From Paenibacillus sp. cl123 (GTDB lineage Bacteria > Bacillota > Bacilli > Paenibacillales > NBRC-103111), in NCBI RefSeq assembly GCF_900101595.1, contig NZ_FMYY01000002.1, forward strand, positions 248,001-312,000: a DNA stretch of 64,000 nucleotides, written 5' to 3'. Both the position numbers and the translations under genes were made by a program. The notes beneath the pieces are model-generated. The model was not told where the DNA came from. It saw nothing but the letters and a program-made list of their open reading frames with translations, and did no database searches. Positions 1 to 8,343 of this stretch are shown here, piece by piece (the first letter of the stretch is position 1; every line of letters starts with the position of its first letter).

Positions 1-2
1 TG

Positions 3-1130
3 ACCGATTTGTATAAAAATTACCCGAATTTAGCGAAGTTTCCTGAAGAAACTTGGAAAAACCTGACTTATGCAGATGGACGGAACTATGGCATCCCCCG
101 TGTAAGACCGGTCTATGGCCAAAACGGGTTAAGCATCCGAAGAGATTGGCTTGATAAACTGGGCTTAAAAATGCCGACCAACATGGATGAGCTCTATGAA
201 GCGATGAAGGCGTTTACCCATAACGACCCCGACGGAAACGGGAAAAATGATACGTATGGAGTCATTTTAAATTTAAGGGCCTATGAAAACATTTTTAACA
301 AAACGATAGGTGATTGGAAGGCGCAGGATGGAAAGCTCGTTCCTACTATTTACTTATCAACGGAAAAAGACGCCCTTATATACGCTAATAGATTGTTTAA
401 GGAAAAGCTGATTCCCGAAGATTTCCTGATGCTTAAACCGAGTCAAATCTTGGATATGTTAAAGGCAGGGAAGGCTGGTATCTCCACACAAGCCATAGAC
501 CAGGTATGGCATATAACAGCCGAGCTTAGAAAACAAAAGCCTGACGCTTATATGGAGCCCATTGTTTCCATAAACGGAGTGAGCGAGACAGAAATCGGCT
601 CTTTTGGAATGTTTCTGATTCCTAAGACCGTTCCTGAGGCGAAGATGAAGAAAATTATGGAGTTCATGGATTACGGAGCTTCCGCGGAAGGATCGGATCT
701 TGCGAATTTCGGCTTTAAAGACGTTCATTATGTTGAAAAAGACGGCTTTAAAATCCCTACGGAGCAGGCTACAAAGGACAATGTATCCCAGCAAGCGTTT
801 GGTCAAATTTTTCTTAGCTACAACAAATATCAAAAAGCGTATGTTCCGGGAATTCCGAAAGAGTATTATGACCGTCATGTAAAGATTATGGATGAGCGGG
901 CAAAAAATCCGATCATTGATCCGTCAGTCGGTTTAGTATCCGATACCTGGATTAAGTTCTGGCCGGAATACAATAAAAAAATTAACGATATGAAGCTGCA
1001 AGTGGTTATGGGCAAGGAACCGATAGAAAAATGGGATGCGTTTGTCAACCAATTAAAAGCGGAGCCGAATTTTGCCAAGATTGTTCAGGAGATGTCAGAT
1101 TCTTACGTAAAGAGAAATTCAACCAAATAA
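3..1130 (+). CDS. ABC transporter extracellular solute-binding lipoprotein, C-terminal part (5' end outside window)
   Basis: The frame is open to the left edge, so the signal peptide and lipobox lie outside the window; the TTG at 9 is only the first possible start inside it. The visible 373 or so residues match the C-terminal two thirds of the large family 1 solute-binding lipoproteins common in Paenibacillus (YtcQ/LipO-like), which deliver oligosaccharides to an ABC permease. Typical features are the block beginning YGIPRVRP, the calcium-loop-like stretch NDPDGNGKNDTYG near residue 73 of the visible part, and a C-terminal helix region (DAFVNQLKAEPNF). The next genes are a sugar isomerase/epimerase and a Gfo/Idh/MocA dehydrogenase, so a carbohydrate catabolic operon is likely. 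The permease genes are probably upstream, outside the window. The substrate cannot be told. Confidence 0.85.
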   Translation, partial: TDLYKNYPNLAKFPEETWKNLTYADGRNYGIPRVRPVYGQNGLSIRRDWLDKLGLKMPTNMDELYEAMKAFTHNDPDGNGKNDTYGVILNLRAYENIFNKTIGDWKAQDGKLVPTIYLSTEKDALIYANRLFKEKLIPEDFLMLKPSQILDMLKAGKAGISTQAIDQVWHITAELRKQKPDAYMEPIVSINGVSETEIGSFGMFLIPKTVPEAKMKKIMEFMDYGASAEGSDLANFGFKDVHYVEKDGFKIPTEQATKDNVSQQAFGQIFLSYNKYQKAYVPGIPKEYYDRHVKIMDERAKNPIIDPSVGLVSDTWIKFWPEYNKKINDMKLQVVMGKEPIEKWDAFVNQLKAEPNFAKIVQEMSDSYVKRNSTK

Positions 1131-1154
1131 TAATATTGAGGAGTCGGTATTGGT

Positions 1155-1961
1155 ATGAAAATAGCTTATACAACTTTGTCTTGCCCGGAATGGAGCTGGG
1201 AAAAGATTTTAAACGAAACCACACGCTTAAAGTATGACGGTATTGAGATCAGAGGCATGGAAGGGGAAATGTTCCTGCCCAAGGCAAGGCCCTTTCTCCC
1301 TGAGAATCTGGAAAAAACGCTGGAGCAAATACAAGAAAAGCAGATAAAAATAATCGGTCTAAATACATCCTGCCAGTTTCATGAGCTTGAGAAATTTGAA
1401 TATTTTATTGCTGAAGGGAAAGCCCATATCGATTTAGCCCAAAAATTAGGCGTGCCTTATATAAGGATTTTTGGGAACAAGGTGCCGGACCCTTCCCAAA
1501 AAGAAGAAATGATTACCCAGATTGCAAGGGGAGTGCAAGAGCTTTGTGACTATGGCTTGCCAAGAAATGTCCGCATCCTTCTGGAAACCCATGGGGATTT
1601 CTCCGATCTGGATAATATGATGCCTGTACTGGAGAAGGTGACAAGTGCCAATTTGGGCGTGCTGTGGGATATGGAGCATACGTACAAAACATACGGGATT
1701 ATCATTGAACCATTTATCGAGCGGATCTTCCCCTATATCGAGCATGTCCATGTTAAAGATACGAAAAAGGTCAATGGCAAATTCCAGCTATGTTTCATTG
1801 GCGAAGGTGAAGTTCCCATTCAGAAAAATATTGAACTGTTAAAGAAATATGGCTATACGGGATACTTATCGTTGGAGTGGGAAAAGAAGTGGCATCCTGA
1901 GCTTGAAGAACCGGAGATTGTGCTGCCGGCCTTTATCCAATACATCCGGGCATTCGTTTGA
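1155..1961 (+). CDS. Sugar phosphate isomerase/epimerase family protein (TIM barrel)
   Basis: The 268-residue protein fits the xylose-isomerase-like TIM-barrel family (AP endonuclease 2 fold), which interconverts or epimerises sugars and inositol derivatives using a divalent metal. Expected elements are visible: an N-terminal strand (MKIAYTTLSCPEWSW), YDGIEIRG, the metal-ligand regions LLETHGDF and GVLWDMEHT, HVHVKDTK, and the final EGEVP...GYLSLEWEKKW motif with the conserved Glu. A GAGGAG box precedes the ATG. It lies 24 bases after the solute-binding protein gene and 18 bases before a Gfo/Idh/MocA gene, so all three are probably co-transcribed. The substrate is not determined. Confidence 0.85.
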   Translation: MKIAYTTLSCPEWSWEKILNETTRLKYDGIEIRGMEGEMFLPKARPFLPENLEKTLEQIQEKQIKIIGLNTSCQFHELEKFEYFIAEGKAHIDLAQKLGVPYIRIFGNKVPDPSQKEEMITQIARGVQELCDYGLPRNVRILLETHGDFSDLDNMMPVLEKVTSANLGVLWDMEHTYKTYGIIIEPFIERIFPYIEHVHVKDTKKVNGKFQLCFIGEGEVPIQKNIELLKKYGYTGYLSLEWEKKWHPELEEPEIVLPAFIQYIRAFV

Positions 1962-1979
1962 TCCGAGGAGGAATTAGAA

Positions 1980-3140
1980 ATGACGAATCATAAAAAAGTA
2001 AAAATAGCCGTAGTCGGAGTAGGGGCAATGGGATCGGGTCATATCAAAAATTTACGGCAGCTGCAGTCGGACGGAAAGGTCGAGATTGTCGGTGTTTGTG
2101 ATGTGATTAAGGAAAGAGCCGATAAATTTGCTGAAGAGCTGGAAGTGCCGGCTTATTATAGCCACACAGCACTTCTCGATCAACCGGGGCTTGAAGCTAT
2201 TACGGTGGCGACACCCCATTATGATCATCCTCTGATTACTATGGACGCCTTGAGCAAAGGTATTCACGTGCTTTGTGAGAAACCGATCGCCGTGCACGTA
2301 AACGATGCGAAGAAAATGATAGCTGCTTATGAAAAAGCTAAAGAAACCTACCCCGAGCTCATTTTTGCGATCATGTTCCAGGAGAGAACGTATCCTTTTC
2401 ATATAAAGTTAAAGGAAATTATCCAAAGCGGGAAGCTCGGCAAGCTGATTCGTGCCACTTGGATCAATACGCAGTGGTTTCGCCCGCAGTTTTATTACGA
2501 TAGCGGCGATTGGCGGGCGACCTGGGCCGGAGAAGGCGGGGGAATTCTGACCAATCAATGCCCGCATAATATGGACCTCTACCAGTGGCTATTCGGAATG
2601 CCCGCGAAGATCAGCGGTTTTGTTAACATCGGGAAATATCACAATATTGAAGTCGAAGATGAAGTGACAGCCTACTTTGAACATGAGAATGGTATGATTG
2701 GACATTTTATTGCAACTACCGCTGAGACGCCCGGGACCAACCGCTTTGAAATTGTTGGCGAACACGGCAAGCTGGTTTTTGAGAATGACAAGATCGTCAT
2801 GTATCAAAATCAGATGTCCGTATTTGATTTCATCCGGGAATCGAAAAGCAGATTCGGCAATGTTGAAAGCTGGTATACGGAAATTCCTGTAGATGTCACT
2901 AAGCCTAAAGGCCATCTCGTTGTTACCGAAAAGTTTATTAACGCTATTCAAAATGGAGGCGAGCTAATAGCTCACGGTACGGAAGGGATCAACGGATTGG
3001 CCTTAGCCAACGCCATTATGCAATCTTCATTTACTGAAAGCAAGATTGTATTGCCCATGGACGCCGATGCTTATGAAAGCAAGCTGAAGGAATTGATACA
3101 AAGCTCAAAGTATGTTAAACCGGCAATCATGCAGTTGTAG
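1980..3140 (+). CDS. Gfo/Idh/MocA family NAD(P)-dependent oxidoreductase
   Basis: The 386-residue protein has an N-terminal Rossmann fold with VGVGAMGSGH near residue 12, the EKP motif (HVLCEKPIAV) near residue 103, and a C-terminal alpha/beta domain. Members oxidise or reduce sugars, inositols or their derivatives with NAD(P). The start follows a GAGGAGGAA box. It closes the sugar gene set and is followed by a strong hairpin at 3188-3231. The pairing of an isomerase/epimerase with a Gfo/Idh/MocA enzyme is typical of pathways for unusual sugars or cyclitols; which one is not visible here. Confidence 0.88.
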   Translation: MTNHKKVKIAVVGVGAMGSGHIKNLRQLQSDGKVEIVGVCDVIKERADKFAEELEVPAYYSHTALLDQPGLEAITVATPHYDHPLITMDALSKGIHVLCEKPIAVHVNDAKKMIAAYEKAKETYPELIFAIMFQERTYPFHIKLKEIIQSGKLGKLIRATWINTQWFRPQFYYDSGDWRATWAGEGGGILTNQCPHNMDLYQWLFGMPAKISGFVNIGKYHNIEVEDEVTAYFEHENGMIGHFIATTAETPGTNRFEIVGEHGKLVFENDKIVMYQNQMSVFDFIRESKSRFGNVESWYTEIPVDVTKPKGHLVVTEKFINAIQNGGELIAHGTEGINGLALANAIMQSSFTESKIVLPMDADAYESKLKELIQSSKYVKPAIMQL

Positions 3141-3187
3141 AAGCTTCTTGCTCAAATAGGATAGAGGATTGACAAATCATAGCGTTC

Positions 3188-3231
3188 AAAACCCTGCGGA
3201 TTGCAGATTACTTACGATCCGTAGGGTTTTT
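3188..3231 (+). terminator. Rho-independent-type terminator after the sugar operon
   Basis: An AAAACCCTGCGGAT arm (3188-3201) pairs with ATCCGTAGGGTTTT (3217-3230) with a single G-T wobble. The right arm ends in a T run. It lies 48 bases after the oxidoreductase stop and separates this operon from the AraC regulator gene. Confidence 0.75.
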
Positions 3232-3351
3232 AGCTATTCCCGGTCAAAACAAGCTTGACGATAGGCATATGGAGGAATACCCTTGGAATAAGAAGACAGG
3301 TTTCTATGTAGCGGCTTTAACGAGATTCATCGATGACAAGGAGGGGTGACC

Positions 3352-5589
3352 ATGTTTCGTCATCTGCTGCCGCAGCAATTGCATTTACGCATGTTTTTAT
3401 ATATGGCCTTGGCATTCACTGTGACCATTTATATATTTTCTTATATTTTAACTAGGCAATTGACCAACAATGCGGTAACTGAGATTGATCGCCTTACTCT
3501 GCAACGAATTGCGCAAGTAAAGGACAATACCGATTACACGCTGCGGAAGCTTAAATTATATTCCGTCCGTATTTTTCGGGATCAGAACGTGAACAACTGG
3601 ATGACCTCTTCGGAAGTCGACTATTGGGTTTTTAAGCCGATGGAATTAAGTTTGACGGATTACTTGGGCATTGAGCCGTTTATTCAGTCCGTATACGTGA
3701 TTAATCCTGGCATTAACCGTATTTACGCTTCGGATAAGGGCTTTACTCATTTAACTGACGAGGAAAACAAGGAGATTCTTGAACAAGTCCGCTCGGAAAA
3801 GAGTCACAACCTAAACCTGCAAAATTACGAGGTTCAGGGCAAAAGCTATTTGTTATTGGTTGTGCGAGATGTAATTGATAGAGGGGAGAACAACAGTAAA
3901 TTGGCGGTGCTGCTTGATAAGGAAAAGCTCCAGCAGTACATTCTGCAAATGAATAAGCAAATCGCGAATGATGTGTTCATACTGAACGAGGAAGGGGAGT
4001 TGATGCTGGGAAATATTTCGGATGAAATGCTCAAGCAGGTAAGAACATTCCGTTTGGACGGAAACTTAGGAAAAACTCACTTTTCGGTTGATGGCAAGGA
4101 GTGGTCATTACGTTATCAGACGCTAAGTATTTCGGGTTGGAAGATCTTTCATCTAACCTCGCTTGAAACGTTAAATCAAAGTGTTTCCATCACCAGATGG
4201 ACGATTTTGCTTTGCTTCAGTCTGCTTGTTCTGATTATCTGGGCGTTGCTTTACTGGTATTCCAGAACCAATATACGCCCTATAGGCACTATGCTGCAGG
4301 CTATTCAAGCGCGTATCGGTCAGCCCTATGTCCCTTCCAACACCGTGGAAACCACCGTGAGCATCACTACCGGTATCGAATCGCTTATTAACAAAGTGGA
4401 GCAGATGAATCGTTCTATCAAGGACAGCAAATCATTAATCAAAGAGGAGCGGCTGCGTCAATGGATACTAAACGGCCCGCTTTCGGAAGGTTATAGAAAA
4501 GAGTGGCTTCAAGAAATACCGGTGCTTGCCGCGGTTTCGATCCGGCTGGCGGTTTTAAGGATCCGATTTTATGCTGCATTCTGTGACAAGTATGATTTTC
4601 CTTCAAGAAAGCTAATGAAATACGCGATGAGTAATATAGCTAATGAGGTCATGAGACAATATAGCTTAACCGGAGAGGCGGTCGATATTGGAATCGATCA
4701 CATCGTGCTCATATTTCCTGACACGAAGGAAGAAAAAATCGACGCTATGCTCCAAGAGATCAAATCAAACATTGACCAATGGCTGCATATCGGAGTGGTG
4801 GCCGCGGTCAGCGATCCTAAGGCTTCGGATGAAGCGCTGCTCCAGAGCTATGAACTGGTAGTGGAAGCATCCATGCTTAATTTTATTGATGGCCATGACT
4901 GCGTATATTCGGAGAGTGATTTAAAGCAGTTTGAGAATAGGCTAAATTATCTGGATGAAGATGTGATCAAAGAGCTCGTAGCTTCCGTGCGTATCGGTAA
5001 CTTGCTGGCTGTTAAAGGATATTTGGACCAGCTGGCCGGGGATATGAAGGGAATGACTTATTCGGAATGCAAAATGCAGCTTGTACATTTAATATATGAG
5101 CTGATGAAAAGCTTTAATAAGCTAAACACGGTAAAAGGGATGGAAGGAATTGAGCATACGCTAAATCAATTCCATTATTTACATGAAGCGTTCCATTGGA
5201 TTGAAACGTTTCTGCATCAAATTGTTGACGATTTAAAGCAGCGGTCAACGAATAACCGAAAAGAAGAAATTGTTACAGAAGCCGTTCATTATATTCGAAA
5301 AAATTTACATAATCCCATACTCAGTGTGGATTCCATTGCCGATCATACCTCCGTCTCAGTCAGCTATCTTCGGGCCGTGTTCAGGGAATGGATGGATTGC
5401 CCGATATCGGACTTTATTACAAATCAGCGACTGGACCGGGTAAAGGAGCTTCTTTTAAACACCGATTTAACTGTAGCGGAAGTTGCCGAACAGGCCGGTT
5501 TCCAAACGAAAAGCCACTTCTTCACAACATTCAAGAAAGTATTTGGAACGACTCCTATCCAATTTAGACAGCAGCAAAAAATAAAGTAA
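3352..5589 (+). CDS. AraC-family transcriptional regulator with membrane-anchored sensor region
   Basis: The protein has about 745 residues. A transmembrane helix lies near residues 15-33 and a second near 283-303, enclosing an extracytoplasmic sensor region (Cache-like by layout). A cytoplasmic middle region follows, and two helix-turn-helix motifs of the AraC type fill the last 100 residues (DSIADHTSVSVSYLRAVF, then VAEVAEQAGFQTKSHFFTTF and GTTPIQFR). This is the YesS/YtdP-type architecture often found beside sugar ABC transporters, so it probably controls the operon just upstream in response to an extracellular sugar. I chose the ATG at 3352 because AAGGAGG at 3338-3344 is correctly spaced for it and only one base from the in-frame GTG at 3346. 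Base composition is AT-rich like its upstream neighbours. Confidence 0.88.
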   Translation: MFRHLLPQQLHLRMFLYMALAFTVTIYIFSYILTRQLTNNAVTEIDRLTLQRIAQVKDNTDYTLRKLKLYSVRIFRDQNVNNWMTSSEVDYWVFKPMELSLTDYLGIEPFIQSVYVINPGINRIYASDKGFTHLTDEENKEILEQVRSEKSHNLNLQNYEVQGKSYLLLVVRDVIDRGENNSKLAVLLDKEKLQQYILQMNKQIANDVFILNEEGELMLGNISDEMLKQVRTFRLDGNLGKTHFSVDGKEWSLRYQTLSISGWKIFHLTSLETLNQSVSITRWTILLCFSLLVLIIWALLYWYSRTNIRPIGTMLQAIQARIGQPYVPSNTVETTVSITTGIESLINKVEQMNRSIKDSKSLIKEERLRQWILNGPLSEGYRKEWLQEIPVLAAVSIRLAVLRIRFYAAFCDKYDFPSRKLMKYAMSNIANEVMRQYSLTGEAVDIGIDHIVLIFPDTKEEKIDAMLQEIKSNIDQWLHIGVVAAVSDPKASDEALLQSYELVVEASMLNFIDGHDCVYSESDLKQFENRLNYLDEDVIKELVASVRIGNLLAVKGYLDQLAGDMKGMTYSECKMQLVHLIYELMKSFNKLNTVKGMEGIEHTLNQFHYLHEAFHWIETFLHQIVDDLKQRSTNNRKEEIVTEAVHYIRKNLHNPILSVDSIADHTSVSVSYLRAVFREWMDCPISDFITNQRLDRVKELLLNTDLTVAEVAEQAGFQTKSHFFTTFKKVFGTTPIQFRQQQKIK

Positions 5590-5607
5590 GAGAGAGGAAG
5601 AAAACAA

Positions 5608-6126
5608 ATGCATAAACGTCCTGAGCAAGGTGAATATTCGGAATATTATGAAATATATGTCAAGCTGGTCCCTGCAGGCGACCTGCTTGACATTCTAAAA
5701 CAGCAGGAGCAGCAGACGCTGGACATCTACGCGCAGCTATCCGACGAGCAGGCCGAGTACCGCTATGCCCCGGGAAAATGGAGCTTGAAGGAAATTCTCG
5801 GCCATCTCGCCGATAATGAACGCATCATGTCGTACCGGCTGCTGCGCATCTCACGTGGCGATACGTCTACGCTGGCGGGCTATGATCAAGATCCGTTCGT
5901 GCAGGCGGCTGACTTCGACCGGGTGCCGTTGGCTTTGCTGCTGGACGACTACCGGGCCGCCCGCGCCTCGACGCTGACGCTGCTGCGCACGCTTGACGGC
6001 GAGAAGCTCGCACGCAAGGGGATAGCGAACGGCAGCGTGCTGTCCGTACGGGCGCTCGCCTGCATCATTGCCGGACATGAGACGCATCATCTCAATGTGA
6101 TTCGCGAGCGTTACCGGCAAGCTTAG
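5608..6126 (+). CDS. DinB family protein
   Basis: The 172-residue protein belongs to the DinB/YfiT-like four-helix-bundle family of putative metal-dependent enzymes. Visible marks are the N-terminal helix ending in LSDEQAEYRYAPGKWSL, the metal-ligand His in the helix KEILGHLADNERIM, and the C-terminal AGHETHHLNVIRERY with the paired histidines. No reaction can be assigned. It starts 18 bases after the AraC regulator, but composition becomes GC-rich within this gene. Its 3' end overlaps the convergent MFS gene by 35 bases. Confidence 0.85.
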   Translation: MHKRPEQGEYSEYYEIYVKLVPAGDLLDILKQQEQQTLDIYAQLSDEQAEYRYAPGKWSLKEILGHLADNERIMSYRLLRISRGDTSTLAGYDQDPFVQAADFDRVPLALLLDDYRAARASTLTLLRTLDGEKLARKGIANGSVLSVRALACIIAGHETHHLNVIRERYRQA

Positions 6127-7312
6127 CATCGGAAGGCAGCAGCAGCGCAAGCAGCCCAAGCAGCGGCAAATAGGCGCACAGCTTGATAACGAAGGAAATG
6201 CTGGTCAGATCCATCAGCCAGCCCATCGTAACGGAGCCAAGTCCGGCCAAACCGAACGCAAGCCCGAAGAACAGGCCGGAAACGGTGCCGATTTTACCGG
6301 GCAGCAGCTCCTGGGCATACACGATGATGACGGAGAAGCCGGACATCAGGATCGCGCCGATCATTCCTGCGAGAACGACGGACCAGTTGGGGCCGGCATA
6401 AGGCAGCAGCAGGGAGAACGGAGCCGTACCCGCAATGGAAAACCAGATGATTCGCTTGCGGCCGAATTTGTCGGCCAGCGGCCCTCCGAGCAGCGTGCCA
6501 AGCATCCCCGCGAATTGCAGCACGAACAGCGGAATCTGCGCATCCTCGAATGGACGCTGGAAGCGATCCATGTAATAAAAGGCGTAATAGCCGGTCATGC
6601 TGGCGATATAGACGAACTTGGAAAACAGCAGCACGATCAGCAGCGTGATCGCCATAGCTACGAAGCCGCGGGGCTGCGCAACCGCGGCTCTATTTATTTT
6701 TGCGGCGCGCGGCGCGGTCAACTGCCGCTTGTACCAGCGGCTGACGGCATACTGGATAGCGATCCCGGCGATGGCCGCCAGTGCGAACAGCATCAAGCCC
6801 CGGGCGCCATAGGGCATAACGAGAAAGCCGACGGCCAGCGGCGCAAGCGCCTGACCGGTATTGCCTCCGACTTGGAATACGGACTGAGCCATGCCGCTGC
6901 CTTTGCCGGCCGCGAGATGCGCTACGCGGGAAGACTCCGGGTGGAGGACGGAAGAGCCTATGCCAAGCAGCATGGCGGAGATCAAGAGTCCGGCAAATTG
7001 CGACGAATACGCCATCCCCACAATGCCGAGCAGGGAAAAGGCCATGCCGGCCGGCAGCAGCAGCGGGATCGGCCGCTTATCCGTGTAGCTGCCGATAAAG
7101 GGCTGCAGCACGCAGGCGGTGACATTCAGCATAAAGGCGATCCAGCCGATCTGAGTGAAGCTCAGATGTAGCGATTGCCGCAAGAGGGGAAAGACGGCGG
7201 GGACGGCGGACTGCATAGCATCATTCAACAGATGGGCGAGGCTGACCCCGGCCAGCGCATAGATGGAAGTTGTGCGGGCCGCTGCGACAGCTGAGCTTGT
7301 TGCGGTTTTCAT
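6092..7312 (-). CDS. MFS transporter, fosmidomycin-resistance (Fsr)-like
   Basis: The protein has about 406 residues and twelve predicted membrane segments. The start (LAGVSLAHLLNDAMQSAVPAVF), the HPESSRVAHLAAG motif in the first half and the NTGQALAPLAVG stretch are typical of the Fsr branch of major facilitator drug exporters. I place the start at 7312, where AAGGAGA precedes the ATG; the open frame runs 45 codons further upstream but that part lacks a ribosome site and membrane character. It is divergent from an AraC regulator at 7436, which may control it. The exported compound is unknown. Confidence 0.87.
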   Translation of the reverse strand: MKTATSSAVAAARTTSIYALAGVSLAHLLNDAMQSAVPAVFPLLRQSLHLSFTQIGWIAFMLNVTACVLQPFIGSYTDKRPIPLLLPAGMAFSLLGIVGMAYSSQFAGLLISAMLLGIGSSVLHPESSRVAHLAAGKGSGMAQSVFQVGGNTGQALAPLAVGFLVMPYGARGLMLFALAAIAGIAIQYAVSRWYKRQLTAPRAAKINRAAVAQPRGFVAMAITLLIVLLFSKFVYIASMTGYYAFYYMDRFQRPFEDAQIPLFVLQFAGMLGTLLGGPLADKFGRKRIIWFSIAGTAPFSLLLPYAGPNWSVVLAGMIGAILMSGFSVIIVYAQELLPGKIGTVSGLFFGLAFGLAGLGSVTMGWLMDLTSISFVIKLCAYLPLLGLLALLLPSDAKLAGNARESH

Positions 7313-7435
7313 AATCGTTCTCTCCTTGCTCTCTAGTGTTATTTGGTAGCTTAGCGCATGGAGAGGGATGTTGTCGCCGCGAATGATGCTGTCCTTTCGA
7401 GCATTATTTGCTATACTGGTGTCGGGTGAACAACG

Positions 7436-8239
7436 ATGCACATTCATATGTCTACTCCACGGCTGGAGCTATGGAAAATTGAGCATAGCTTTGCCAATGA
7501 GACACATTGTCACGACGATCATTACCAGATTACGGTGCCTGTGTACGGCACATGCGCCTTCCAGCTGGAGAATCGGCAGCATGCTCTAAAGAGCGGAGAA
7601 GCGCTGATCCAATTTCCAAGTGACCGTCATTCGTTCCACATCGGGGATGGCGAAGGCGTGATCGTGCTGCAAGTGAAGCGGGATATCGGGGAGCTTTGGG
7701 AACTGGACAGGCCCTGGGAACCGGCGATGAAGCAGGAGGTGAACGGCGAAGAGCTTCTGAGGCATTATCGCGAATGGACGATGGCCTTGTGTTCGGAGGA
7801 CCGGATGGAACCGGGTTTCATCGAGGAAACGGAAGCGGGGATTATGGCGTATTTGGCCGAAATTTTGCAGGGCAATCATTCAAAGGTCTCGGCCGCCGTT
7901 CCTCGCCGCAAGCTGCCGGCCGGCGCCGATCCTTACTTGGAGCGGGTGTTGGAGTATATGCATGATGCATATAGGAAGACGCTCTCGGTAGAAGAGCTGG
8001 CTGCGCTTGCGGGGATGAGCCGGTTTCATTTTATCCGTTCCTTCAAGGCACAGACCGGGCATGCTCCTTATCAATACTTGCTGGGGATTCGGATAGAGGA
8101 GGCCAGGCGGCTGCTGCGTTCCACCCGGCTAACGGTTACCGAAATCAGCCTTGAGGTCGGCTTCTCAAGTCCGAGTCAGCTGTTCCGGACCTTCCAGAAA
8201 TTTACGGGGATGTCTCCCGAGCAATACAGGCAGCATTGA
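7436..8239 (+). CDS. AraC family transcriptional regulator with cupin-like N-terminus
   Basis: The 267-residue protein has an N-terminal AraC-binding/cupin domain (ETHCHDDHYQITVPVYG, then GEALIQFPSDRHSF) and two C-terminal helix-turn-helix motifs (SVEELAALAGMSRFHFIRSFK, and VTEISLEVGFSSPSQLFRTF followed by GMSPEQYRQH). It is transcribed away from the MFS exporter gene, with 123 bases between the starts, an arrangement that suggests it regulates the exporter. An alternative start is the ATG at 7448; neither has a strong ribosome site. A TATACT at 7412 could be its -10 box. Confidence 0.85.
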   Translation: MHIHMSTPRLELWKIEHSFANETHCHDDHYQITVPVYGTCAFQLENRQHALKSGEALIQFPSDRHSFHIGDGEGVIVLQVKRDIGELWELDRPWEPAMKQEVNGEELLRHYREWTMALCSEDRMEPGFIEETEAGIMAYLAEILQGNHSKVSAAVPRRKLPAGADPYLERVLEYMHDAYRKTLSVEELAALAGMSRFHFIRSFKAQTGHAPYQYLLGIRIEEARRLLRSTRLTVTEISLEVGFSSPSQLFRTFQKFTGMSPEQYRQH

Positions 8240-8285
8240 ACCGGGTGTCCCCTGAGATCCGCCTGAACCTTGAGAGAACGTGAGA

Positions 8286-8321
8286 AAGCCCGGCTGGACT
8301 GTGAGCAGTCCGGCCGGGCTT
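8286..8321. terminator. Bidirectional terminator hairpin between AraC and GH18 genes
   Basis: A 16-base arm starting AAGCCCGGCTGG (8286-8301) pairs almost perfectly with its inverted copy at 8306-8321 around a TGAG loop. It sits between two convergent genes. The T run is poor on the plus side and short (TTTCTC) on the minus side. Confidence 0.65.
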
Positions 8322-8343
8322 GACGACGTGCCTTGCTGTTTTC

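Noticed and set aside
6515..7171. 218-codon plus-strand frame inside the MFS exporter gene
   Set aside because: It is opposite a membrane transporter with clear family motifs and shows only low-complexity Gln/Arg/Gly composition.
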